From positions 9,610,001 through 9,674,000 of the forward strand of contig NZ_JAUSQU010000001.1 of the NCBI RefSeq assembly GCF_030811455.1: a DNA stretch of 64,000 nt, given 5' to 3'. Of the stretch, positions 7,994 through 15,162 are shown piece by piece. Under the pieces are notes generated by a model. That model did not search any database. It had not been told where the DNA came from and was given only the letters and a program-made list of their open reading frames with translations. The position numbers and the translations under genes were made by a program. Source of the stretch: Streptosporangium lutulentum (GTDB taxonomy: Bacteria > Actinomycetota > Actinomycetes > Streptosporangiales > Streptosporangiaceae). Every line of letters starts with the position of its first letter. Position 1 is the stretch's first letter.

Positions 7994-8293
7994 GTTTCGG
8001 CATCCTCGCATGGATGTTCTGACGAGCGATAGGCCCGCAACCTTAAAAACAGATATATGGGGACACTAGCTATTTGGTAGCCATTTTGGCGGTTCTCCGT
8101 GCGACGGGGGAGTGCGGGGACAGGGCCCGGACCGGCGGTTTCGCGGTACGGAGAGCCGGACGCGTGCGAAAAGCCCTCGGCTCGTCGTGACCGTTGGAGC
8201 GTAGGGGCGAGGTTCGCCGTCTCTCGGGGGGAGAGATTCAATCGGAGGGGAACGGTTCCCGGCAGGGGCACACACCGCGGAGAGGGTTCGATC

Positions 8294-9331
8294 ATGTCGG
8301 ACGACGCTGGATTCGCAGACGGTACGAGAACTCGGGAGATCAGGCTCGCCTCGCGGCCCGAAGGATGGCCGACGCCGGAGAACTTCGAGCCGGCGGAGGT
8401 GGAGCTGCCCGGCCCCGGAGAGGGGCGGATCCTCGTCCGGAACCTCTTCATGAGCGTCGACCCTTACATGAGGGGACGAATGAGAGACGTCAAGTCCTAC
8501 AGCCCTCCCTTCGAGGTCGGAAAACCCCTCCAGGGAGGAGCGGTCGGCAGGGTCGTCGAGTCGCGTTCCCCCGGTCTCGCCGCCGGTGACCTCGTTCAGC
8601 ATGGGTACGGCTGGCGCGAGCACGCGGTCCTCGACGCGAGCGAGGCCCGCAAGATCGAGGAGATCCCCGGCCTTCCGCTCTCTGTCTATCTCGGGGTGCT
8701 CGGCATGCCCGGTCTCACCGCCTACGCGGGCCTGCTCGACGTCGCCGCGTTCAAGGAGGGCGAGGCGGTGTTCGTGTCGGGCGCGGCCGGGGCCGTCGGC
8801 AGCCTGGTCGGGCAGATCGCCCGGTTGAGGGGTGCCTCGCGGGTCGTGGGCAGCGCCGGGTCGGACGAGAAGGTCGCCTACCTGACCGGGAAGCTCGGTT
8901 TCGACGCCGCCTTCAACTACAAGAAGGGCCCGGTCCACGAGCAGCTCGCCAAGGCGGCTCCCGACGGGATCGACGTCTACTTCGACAACGTCGGCGGCGA
9001 GCATCTGGAGGCGGCCATCGGCGCGCTCCGGAGGTACGGCCGGGTCGCGTTGTGCGGGTCGATCTCCGCGTACAACGCCACCGCCCCCGTCCCGGGGCCG
9101 CGCAACCTGGGCAGGGCCGTCGGCGAGCGTCTCACCCTGCGCGGCTTCATCGTGGGCGACCACGCCGAGCGCATGCCCGACATGATCGCCGAAGTGGGCG
9201 CCGGGCTGCGTGAGGGAAGGATCACCTTCGAGGAGACCGTCGTCGACGGCCTGGAGAACGCCCCCGCGGCCTTCATCGACATGCTCCGCGGCGCCAACGT
9301 GGGAAAGATGATCGTCCGGTTGGCTCCCTGA
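8294..9331 (+). CDS. NADP-dependent MDR oxidoreductase (prostaglandin reductase/2-alkenal reductase type)
   Basis: This 345-residue medium-chain dehydrogenase lacks structural zinc. NLFMSVDPYMRGRM near residue 50 is the hallmark of the leukotriene B4 dehydrogenase / YncB group. The nucleotide fold has GAAGAVGSLVGQIARL near 165, and FDNVGGEHLEAA follows. Members reduce alpha,beta-unsaturated aldehydes and ketones with NADPH. The ATG at 8294 has a purine-rich GGAGAGGG eight bases upstream. It is monocistronic or followed by the small gene at 9377. Confidence 0.9.
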   Translation: MSDDAGFADGTRTREIRLASRPEGWPTPENFEPAEVELPGPGEGRILVRNLFMSVDPYMRGRMRDVKSYSPPFEVGKPLQGGAVGRVVESRSPGLAAGDLVQHGYGWREHAVLDASEARKIEEIPGLPLSVYLGVLGMPGLTAYAGLLDVAAFKEGEAVFVSGAAGAVGSLVGQIARLRGASRVVGSAGSDEKVAYLTGKLGFDAAFNYKKGPVHEQLAKAAPDGIDVYFDNVGGEHLEAAIGALRRYGRVALCGSISAYNATAPVPGPRNLGRAVGERLTLRGFIVGDHAERMPDMIAEVGAGLREGRITFEETVVDGLENAPAAFIDMLRGANVGKMIVRLAP

Positions 9332-9376
9332 TCGCGCATGATCGCCGCATTCTCGGGGCAGAAGGGGCCTGAGGGG

Positions 9377-9661
9377 GTGGGTCAGTTGGAAACGGATGAT
9401 CTTGAGGCGCTGTCGGCCCAGGAACTACATGAACGCGCGGTCCACTACGCCGTGCGCCACGCGGATGTCGGCTTCCTGTGGGAACTGCTCAGCATGATCC
9501 CCCCGGCGCAGGCGTCCAGCGGGAACGAGGACGAGACGGCCAACGACCTCAGCCGGCTGTCGGCTCTGCTCAGCGACGCGATGGCGTCGGGGCAGGGCGA
9601 GCTGGGTGAGGCCCTGCGGCCGTTCTACATCCGCTACCTGTCCGAACATCCTGATGCCTGA
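9377..9661 (+). CDS. Small conserved acidic protein of unknown function
   Basis: This 94-residue, helix-rich acidic protein (ELHERAVHYAVRHADVGFLWELL, split by Pro and Asn-Glu stretches) resembles short actinobacterial proteins of unknown role. I do not recognise a domain. The GTG at 9377 fits a GAAGGGG ten bases upstream; an ATG at 9338 would add 13 residues overlapping the spacer. It lies between the MDR oxidoreductase and the OsmC gene, all on the plus strand. Confidence 0.55.
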   Translation: MGQLETDDLEALSAQELHERAVHYAVRHADVGFLWELLSMIPPAQASSGNEDETANDLSRLSALLSDAMASGQGELGEALRPFYIRYLSEHPDA

Positions 9662-9755
9662 GGTTCTCGCTCCACTCTGACCGCCGCCATGACCGGGCTC
9701 CGCTCGCGTTCCGGTCGCCTCGATAAGGTGACCGGCAACCAAAGGGAGGAATGTC

Positions 9756-10196
9756 ATGGCGTCGGTGAGAGTGGAGCGGACAGAGAGCGGCGGCTTCGTG
9801 GCCCGCAACGGCCGCGGGGCCGAGGTCGCCATGGGCGGTGGTGACGAGCAGGGGGTGTTCACCCCCGTGGAACTGCTGCTCGCGGCGCTGGGCGGTTGCA
9901 ACATCGTCACCGTGGAGCCGCTGACGGCCCAGCGCGGCCATCGGCTGGTCCGCCTGGCGATGACCGTCCAGGGGGAGAAGATCGAGGCGACGAGGCTCGG
10001 GCCGATCACCGTCACCTACGACGTGGAGTTGCCCGAGGGCGACGAGAAGGCCGCCGAGGTCTTCAGTGCGGTGGCTCGGCGGGTGGAGGAGAAGTACTGC
10101 ACGGTGAGCCGGGCGCTGCGGGACGAGACCGAGGTGCGGCTCGAACTGCCCGATTTCTCCGCGGGATCCGGGGCGGTCGATCCGGCGAGGGCGTGA
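9756..10196 (+). CDS. OsmC family peroxiredoxin-like protein
   Basis: This 146-residue OsmC domain has both redox cysteines: Cys48 in LAALGGCNIVTVEPL and Cys115 in EEKYCTVSRAL. OsmC/Ohr proteins reduce organic hydroperoxides in the cytoplasm. It lacks the Ohr-specific extension, so it is closer to the YhfA/OsmC subgroup. GGGAGG lies in front of the ATG. A long untranslated stretch with hairpins separates it from the tRNA-Lys gene. Confidence 0.88.
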   Translation: MASVRVERTESGGFVARNGRGAEVAMGGGDEQGVFTPVELLLAALGGCNIVTVEPLTAQRGHRLVRLAMTVQGEKIEATRLGPITVTYDVELPEGDEKAAEVFSAVARRVEEKYCTVSRALRDETEVRLELPDFSAGSGAVDPARA

Positions 10197-10389
10197 CGGT
10201 CTTGCCGGACTGGTTTGGCAATACCGGGCGAACCTTGGGTGTAGGCGCAAAATCAACCGTTGTATGGGCTGCTCGTTACATTTGGCTCGGTAATGTTGAG
10301 GCAGGTCAAGGGGGTCTGCGAAGCCCGGGGGAGCGTTGCAGAGACTTTTCACCGGATAAGGGCGCGAGGGGGATCGCGTCCCTGAGCGG

Positions 10390-10475
10390 CGCCGCCGGAG
10401 TCTTGGGGGAGACGACGGAGAGGCCCGTGAAGAGGCCGGGGCCGGACAGTTGGGGGACTGTCCGGCCCCGAGTCC
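10390..10475 (-). ncRNA. Possible 6C-like structured RNA (paired hairpins with identical C-rich loops) or terminator pair
   Basis: Two hairpins carry the same six-base loop. One is 10438-10450/10457-10469 (13-bp stem); the other is 10400-10403/10410-10413, extended by CCG/CGG. Read on the minus strand, both loops are CCCCCA. Two C-loop hairpins in series are the description of the actinobacterial 6C RNA, though that motif usually has at least six C residues. On the plus strand the large hairpin followed by TTTT would be a terminator. The remaining bases from 10197 to 10539 show no gene. Confidence 0.3.
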
Positions 10476-10519
10476 GTTTTCTGGGGGTTTCTGATGTGCG
10501 AGGGTGCCGACACTGCTGC

Positions 10520-10525
10520 TAGAGT
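10520..10525 (+). promoter_or_regulatory. Probable -10 box of the first tRNA-Lys gene
   Basis: TAGAGT at 10520-10525, 15 bases before the mature tRNA 5' end, fits an actinobacterial -10 hexamer. No convincing -35 box is visible. Confidence 0.35.
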
Positions 10526-10539
10526 TTCCACCGTTGCAA

Positions 10540-10616
10540 GCGCCGCTAGCTCAGTTGGTTAGAGCAGCTGACTCTTAATCAGCGGGTCCGGGGTTCGAGT
10601 CCCTGGCGGCGCACCA
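10540..10616 (+). tRNA. tRNA-Lys (CTT)
   Basis: The cloverleaf has acceptor GCGCCGC/GCGGCGC, D-loop AGCTCAGTTGGTTAGAGC, anticodon loop CTCTTAA with anticodon CTT, T-loop TTCGAGT, and an encoded CCA at 10614-10616. It reads lysine codon AAG. An identical gene lies at 28500-28576. Identity extends four bases upstream (CAAG) and stops directly after CCA. Confidence 0.97.
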
Positions 10617-10645
10617 GCTCGCAGGGCTGAGACCTGTGGTTCATC

Positions 10646-10675
10646 AAAACGGCTCGCCTTCGGGCGGGCCGTTTT
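10646..10675 (+). terminator. Terminator after tRNA-Lys copy 1
   Basis: AAAACGGC-TCGCC pairs with GGCGG-GCCGTTTT around a short TTCG loop and ends in a T run. A closely similar hairpin follows the second tRNA-Lys copy at 28607-28634, so the duplicated unit included the terminator. Confidence 0.85.
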
Positions 10676-10977
10676 GCGTTCTCCGGACTCCCGGCGGGCC
10701 CGCGCGTGCGGATCGTGTGCGCCGGTGATCGTCATGCCGCCTCGCGCGGGGTTCGACGACCGCCGTCCGCGAAATCCGGTGTGCCGCAGTTGTGGCCGGT
10801 GAGATCGCGTCGTCCGTGGTGGCGCACCTCCTGGCCGTGCAGGACGACGCGCACGTCGTCGCCGCGGGCCGCCGCCAAGCCGGCTCAGCCGTCCCCGACC
10901 CCGACCCCGACCCCAACCCCGACCCCGGCCCCGGCTCGGCGCCCCCGCCCCCGTGACCCCCGACCCCCGGCCGCCGG

Positions 10978-11646
10978 TCACGGGGGCGGGTCCGCCGAGC
11001 TCTGGAGGCCGGCCGTACGCCCTGACCCGAGCCGGCCGCTCCACCGTTCGGACAGCGTGTGCGGGACACCGATCACGTCGAGGACCTTTCCCGCCACGAA
11101 GTCGATCAGCTGCTGGACGTCGCGCGCCCCCGCGTAGAAGCCGGGCGAGGCGGGCAGGATCACCGCTCCCTCACCCGCGAGATCGGCCATCTGCTGCAGC
11201 GCGACGCGACGCAACGGCGTCTCGCGCGGTACGAGCACGAGCGGCCGGCGCTCCTTCAGCGTGACGTCCGCCGCGCGCTGGATCAGGTCCTTGCTCATGC
11301 CGGTCGCGACGCCGGCGACGACCGCCGTCGTGGCCGGCACGATGACCATCCCCCGGGCCGGGTACGTGCCGCTCGCCGGTCCCGCGGTGAAGTCGGCGGC
11401 CTTCCACACGACCATGTCACCCGGGTCGCGCCCGAGGAACGCCTTCACGTCGGTCCGCCACCGCGCCTCCCGGAACGACAGGCCGGTCTCGTCGAGCATC
11501 GTCAGGCGCGCCGCCTTGCTGACGATGAGGTCGATCGCCTCGCCCGCGTCGAGCAGCGCCCGGATGACCGCCGCCGCGTACGGGGTCCCGCTGGCTCCGG
11601 TGATTCCGACGACCCACGGCACCCGGAGTGTGGTGTGGTGATTCAT
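10978..11646 (-). CDS. ubiX: UbiX-like flavin prenyltransferase
   Basis: This protein of about 222 residues begins with the UbiX nucleotide-binding motif VVGITGASGTPYA. It has VIVPATTAVVAGVATGMSKD mid-chain and RPLVLVPRETPL near residue 145, both typical of the family. UbiX attaches a dimethylallyl group to FMN to make prenylated FMN, the cofactor that UbiD decarboxylases require. A ubiD gene lies 6.4 kb away in the same cluster. The start at 11646 is only 40 bp from the divergent GntR start. The C-terminal 20 residues are unusually Pro/Ser rich. Confidence 0.9.
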   Translation of the reverse strand: MNHHTTLRVPWVVGITGASGTPYAAAVIRALLDAGEAIDLIVSKAARLTMLDETGLSFREARWRTDVKAFLGRDPGDMVVWKAADFTAGPASGTYPARGMVIVPATTAVVAGVATGMSKDLIQRAADVTLKERRPLVLVPRETPLRRVALQQMADLAGEGAVILPASPGFYAGARDVQQLIDFVAGKVLDVIGVPHTLSERWSGRLGSGRTAGLQSSADPPP

Positions 11647-11686
11647 GGTGAGACCCTTCAGAAGAGCGACGAGGCGGTGGGTGGCG

Positions 11687-12436
11687 ATGACGACCGACGA
11701 GAGGGACCACGACCTCCGGCTGCGGGCCGGATCGTCGCCGACCGCCGGAGAGCGCGAGATCCTGAGGGTGCTCGGACGGGCCGAGGACGCCGGCGGCGTC
11801 GGCGCGCAGATCCTCGTCTCGCTCGGCACCGCGATCGTCGAGGGCCGGCTCAGGCCCGGAGACGATCTCAACTCGGTCGAACTCGCCAGGCGCTTCAACA
11901 GCAGCCGCACCCCCGTCCGCGAGGCGCTCCTGACCCTCGAACGCGAGGGCCTGGTCGAGATCGTGGCCCGCAAGCGGCCCCGGGTGCGCCGCCTGGAGAT
12001 CGCCGAGGTCCGTGAGATATACGAGCTGCGATCGGAGCTGTACGCCCTGGTGAGCCGGCGGATCGTCGCCCGGTGCGGCGCGCGGGACCTGGAGGTGTTC
12101 GGCCGGATCCAGGAACGGCTTGAGGACGCCGCGGCCGCCGAGGACCTGGACCGGTACTTCTGGCTCGTCGTCGAGTTCCGCAACACGGAGGCCCGCCTGG
12201 CCGGGAACGAGACCGTCCGCAACGTCCTCGACTCCGTCGGCATCCGAACCCTCCAGTTACGCCACTTCAGCCTGTCCCTGCCCGGACGGATCGCCACGTC
12301 GGTCGACGACCATCGCAGGCTGGTCCGGGCGTACGTCGAGGGGGAGGCCGAACTGGCGGCCGCCCTCACCCGGTCCATCGTCAGCCGCGGGCTCGCAGCG
12401 GTGGAGCGCTCGGGATGGACCGGCTCGCCCCGCTGA
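11687..12436 (+). CDS. GntR family regulator with FCD domain
   Basis: This 249-residue protein has a GntR winged helix at about residues 40-105 (LRPGDDLNSVELARRFNSSR, TPVREALLTLEREGLVE) and an all-helical FCD effector domain (EIYELRSELYALVSRRI). FCD regulators generally repress catabolic operons and respond to organic acids. The ATG at 11687 is chosen because an upstream GTG (11645) would overlap ubiX. It is divergent from ubiX and converges, with 56 bp overlap, on the amidohydrolase, so it is embedded in the catabolic cluster it probably controls. Palindromes at 19625 and 19795 are candidate targets. Confidence 0.88.
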   Translation: MTTDERDHDLRLRAGSSPTAGEREILRVLGRAEDAGGVGAQILVSLGTAIVEGRLRPGDDLNSVELARRFNSSRTPVREALLTLEREGLVEIVARKRPRVRRLEIAEVREIYELRSELYALVSRRIVARCGARDLEVFGRIQERLEDAAAAEDLDRYFWLVVEFRNTEARLAGNETVRNVLDSVGIRTLQLRHFSLSLPGRIATSVDDHRRLVRAYVEGEAELAAALTRSIVSRGLAAVERSGWTGSPR

Positions 12437-13427
12437 CCTCGCCGAGCAGGCCCGCCCCGCGAAGGACGGCCTCGCGCTCCGGCCGGTCCAGTCCCGCGGC
12501 GTCGAGCGCGCCGACCGGATGGTCGAGGCCCATCGCGAACGGGTAGTCGCTTCCCAGCACGACATGGTCCGGGCCCGCGAAGTCCAGGAGGTAGCGCAGG
12601 GCGCCGTCGTCGTGCACCACCGTGTCGAAGTAGAGCCGGTCCAGGAGCAGGCGAGGGCCGAACGCGCCGCGCGGGCGGACCGCCGGCGGGGCCGCGACGA
12701 AACCCCGGTCGAGCCTGCCGATCTGGTACGGGACGAAACCTCCCCCGTGGACCAGCATCACGCGCAGGCGCGGATGGCGTTCCAGGACCCCTCCGAGCAG
12801 GAAGGCGGCCGCCGCGAACGTCGTCTCCGACGGGTTGCCGACGAGGTTGTTGAGGAACAGCCGCCTGAGGCGCTCGGGCACGTCGGACCCGCCGGGGTGC
12901 ACGGTCACCGGGATGCCGAACTCCTCGACGGCGTCCCAGAAGACGTCGAGGCTCTCGTCGTCGAGCCCCAGGTCGTTGACGCGCGCACCGATCTGCACCG
13001 CCTCGTGGCCGAGGTCGGTGACGGCGCGGCGCAGCTCGCGTACGGCCAGGTCCGGCCGCTGCAACGGCACCGTCGCGGACGCCCGGAACCGATCGGGATG
13101 GGCCGCCGCGAGGGCGGCCACGGAGTCGTTCTGGACGCGGGCGAACCACGCCCCGTCCGGGCCGTCGAGATCGTAACCCGCGAGGTCCATCCACGACGAG
13201 ACCAGCTGGACGTCGATCCTCTCGGCGTCCATCCAGGACAGCCGGGCCTCCACGTCGCTGAGCCGGGGGAACAGCGGTTGCCCGCTCGGCCGCCCGGCCA
13301 CCTCGATCCGGGTGGCCGCCTGGTCTGTGACGAGCCGGACGCCGTGCCCGGCGCCCTCGTCGCGGATGCGTTCGACGGCGTCCACGCCTATGTGATGGGC
13401 GTGGAAGTCGATGGTCTTGGTGCTCAT
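12381..13427 (-). CDS. Amidohydrolase / ACMSD-like metal-dependent decarboxylase or hydrolase
   Basis: This 348-residue TIM barrel has the metal-binding FHAHH (His9/His11), VTVHPGG, VHGGGFVPYQIGRLDRG and the final Asp in LGSDYPFAMG. It resembles aminocarboxymuconate semialdehyde decarboxylases and related ring-carboxylate enzymes that act without redox change. It is the last gene of the minus-strand operon, and its ATG overlaps the previous stop (ATGA at 13424-13427). Whether it decarboxylates or opens a ring product cannot be read from the sequence. Confidence 0.82.
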   Translation of the reverse strand: MSTKTIDFHAHHIGVDAVERIRDEGAGHGVRLVTDQAATRIEVAGRPSGQPLFPRLSDVEARLSWMDAERIDVQLVSSWMDLAGYDLDGPDGAWFARVQNDSVAALAAAHPDRFRASATVPLQRPDLAVRELRRAVTDLGHEAVQIGARVNDLGLDDESLDVFWDAVEEFGIPVTVHPGGSDVPERLRRLFLNNLVGNPSETTFAAAAFLLGGVLERHPRLRVMLVHGGGFVPYQIGRLDRGFVAAPPAVRPRGAFGPRLLLDRLYFDTVVHDDGALRYLLDFAGPDHVVLGSDYPFAMGLDHPVGALDAAGLDRPEREAVLRGAGLLGEVSGASRSIPSAPPLRARG

Positions 13428-14257
13428 GAGTGACTCCTCTCGGCCGTTCGTTCCAGAAGATCCGTCAGCGCGCCGGCCACGGCCCCGGGGTTCTCCAGCG
13501 GGGTGAGGTGCCTGGTCCGGGGCACGACGACGGCGGCGCCGTCCCCGATGCGGTTCGCGAGGTCCCGCGCCATCGCCGGGGGCGTCGCCTGATCGTCCTC
13601 TCCCACCAGGACGGTCGCGGGATGAGCGATCATGGACGCGGACCGTCGCAGGTCCGCGGCGCCGAGCATCTCGCACGCCGCGTCGTAGCAGGCGAGGTCG
13701 TTGGCGGTGAAGACGCCGGCCAACCGGTTCATCAGCTCCGGCTCGGCCTCGCGGAACGCGTCTCCGAACCAGCGGGCCAGCTGGAGCGGGACCAGCGCCC
13801 CCAGGCCCTTCTCCCGTGCCGTCGCGGCGCGGCCGGCCCAGTCTCGCGGCGCGTCGGGTCCGTACCACGCCGTTGTGTCCACGAACAGCGCGGCCCGCGT
13901 GCGATGACGGTACCGGGAGGCGAACGCCTGCGCGGCGCAGCCGCCCATCGAGCACCCGGCGACGACGGCGTCCGTCCAGCCGTGGTGGTCGAGCAGGTCG
14001 GCGAGGTCGTCGGCGAACTGCCCGGTCGTGTACGGCCCGCCGGGACGGCCCGATCGTCCGTGTCCCCGGCAGTCATAGGTGATCATGTCGGCACGCCCGC
14101 CGAGGGCCTCGGTCACACCGGACCACAGCGACCGGTCCAGGGCCAGGCTGTGCGCGAAGACGATCCGTGGGGCCCCCTCGGCCGCCGGATGCCTGGTGAA
14201 GGACAGTGCGACGCCGTCCCGCGTGCGGGCCTCCCCGTGAACGGCCGGCATGGTCAT
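13424..14257 (-). CDS. Alpha/beta hydrolase, enol-lactonase-like
   Basis: This 277-residue alpha/beta hydrolase has its nucleophile Ser in AGCSMGGCAAQAF near residue 100, the oxyanion region VFAHSLALDRSLW near 35, an acid Asp in VGEDDQATPP and the catalytic His in VVPRTRHLTPLENP. The overall pattern is close to 3-oxoadipate enol-lactonases, so a lactone or lactam ring-opening role is likely. It overlaps both neighbours by ATGA, which implies tight translational coupling within the UbiD/molybdenum-hydroxylase operon. Confidence 0.85.
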   Translation of the reverse strand: MTMPAVHGEARTRDGVALSFTRHPAAEGAPRIVFAHSLALDRSLWSGVTEALGGRADMITYDCRGHGRSGRPGGPYTTGQFADDLADLLDHHGWTDAVVAGCSMGGCAAQAFASRYRHRTRAALFVDTTAWYGPDAPRDWAGRAATAREKGLGALVPLQLARWFGDAFREAEPELMNRLAGVFTANDLACYDAACEMLGAADLRRSASMIAHPATVLVGEDDQATPPAMARDLANRIGDGAAVVVPRTRHLTPLENPGAVAGALTDLLERTAERSHS

Positions 14258-15162
14258 GGGTCTGCTCCTTCCCCGCATGGCGGCTCCTCGGCGCGGCGGG
14301 CCGCCCTGGTCATGGCGCGGCGCGAGAACTCGGCGATCATGCGGGACTTGTACTCCGCGGAGCCCTTGACGTCGTTGTACGGGCGGGTGGCGGCCGCCGC
14401 GCGCCGGGCCACCTCGTCGATGAGCGCGCTGTCCACCACGTCGCCCCGCAGCTCGGTCAGGTCGACGGTGACCGGCCCGCCCTTCACCGACCCGACGGCG
14501 AGCGAGAGCCGCCGCGCCGCTCCGGCGTCGTCGAGCCGGACGACCGCGCCCACGTTCACGCAGGCGTACTCCCACACGCCGCGGACCAGGAACTTCTCGT
14601 ACGCCGAGCCGGTGCGATCCGGGGGCGTCAGGAGCCGGACGTCCTGGATGAGCTCGTCCTCGCCCAGCTCGTTCGCCTCCCCGACGCGGAGGATCCTCAG
14701 CGAGGAGGCGCTGCGCACCGTCAGGGTGGCGCCGGCGGCGGCGAGCGCCACGGGAGGGTCGTGGCCGTCGTCGCCCGCGGCGATGTTCCCGCCGAGCGTG
14801 ACCAGCCTTCGGACCCGGTCCGTCGCCACCGACCCGACCGCCTCCGTCACGATCGGCCACACCCGGGCGAGCCGCTCGTCGGCCTCGATCGTGCCGAGCC
14901 GGACGCCGGCGCCGATCGCGACGTGCTGGCCGGACCACGAGATCGCGCGGAGCTCGGGAAGGGAGCCGACCGAGACCAGCGCGGCCGGGCCGGGGCGGCG
15001 CCTGTCGTGGCGGCGCAGCGTGTGGCCCACGCCTCCGCCGAGCACGGCCGCGCCCTCGGCGGCGAGCAGGCGAAGCGCCTCGTCGAGGGAACGCGGTGTC
15101 AGCAGGACCGTCGGATCACGGGAGGTCCCGGGGAACGGGGGGCCGGGGTCGAGGGCCGTCAT
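14254..15162 (-). CDS. Molybdenum hydroxylase FAD-binding (medium) subunit
   Basis: This subunit of about 302 residues belongs to the CoxM/xanthine dehydrogenase family. VLGGGVGHTL near residue 42 and TLGGNIAAGDDGHDP near 122 contact FAD, and a CoxM C-terminal domain follows (YNDVKGSAEYKSRM). It passes electrons between the 2Fe-2S subunit and an external acceptor. It starts at ATG 15162 or GTG 15165, overlapping the large-subunit stop. The gene order small-large-medium with overlaps indicates one heterotrimer. Confidence 0.9.
   Translation of the reverse strand: MTALDPGPPFPGTSRDPTVLLTPRSLDEALRLLAAEGAAVLGGGVGHTLRRHDRRRPGPAALVSVGSLPELRAISWSGQHVAIGAGVRLGTIEADERLARVWPIVTEAVGSVATDRVRRLVTLGGNIAAGDDGHDPPVALAAAGATLTVRSASSLRILRVGEANELGEDELIQDVRLLTPPDRTGSAYEKFLVRGVWEYACVNVGAVVRLDDAGAARRLSLAVGSVKGGPVTVDLTELRGDVVDSALIDEVARRAAAATRPYNDVKGSAEYKSRMIAEFSRRAMTRAARRAEEPPCGEGADP

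Noticed and set aside
10559-11044. Minus-strand reading frame ending in GTRTPDPLIKSQLL
   Set aside because: Its end is the antisense translation of tRNA-Lys; the same artefact appears over the second tRNA at 28519-28788.
11647-13194. N-terminal extension of the UbiX reading frame
   Set aside because: The frame is open for another 500 codons but is antisense to the GntR gene and shifted relative to the amidohydrolase; UbiX homology starts at 11646.
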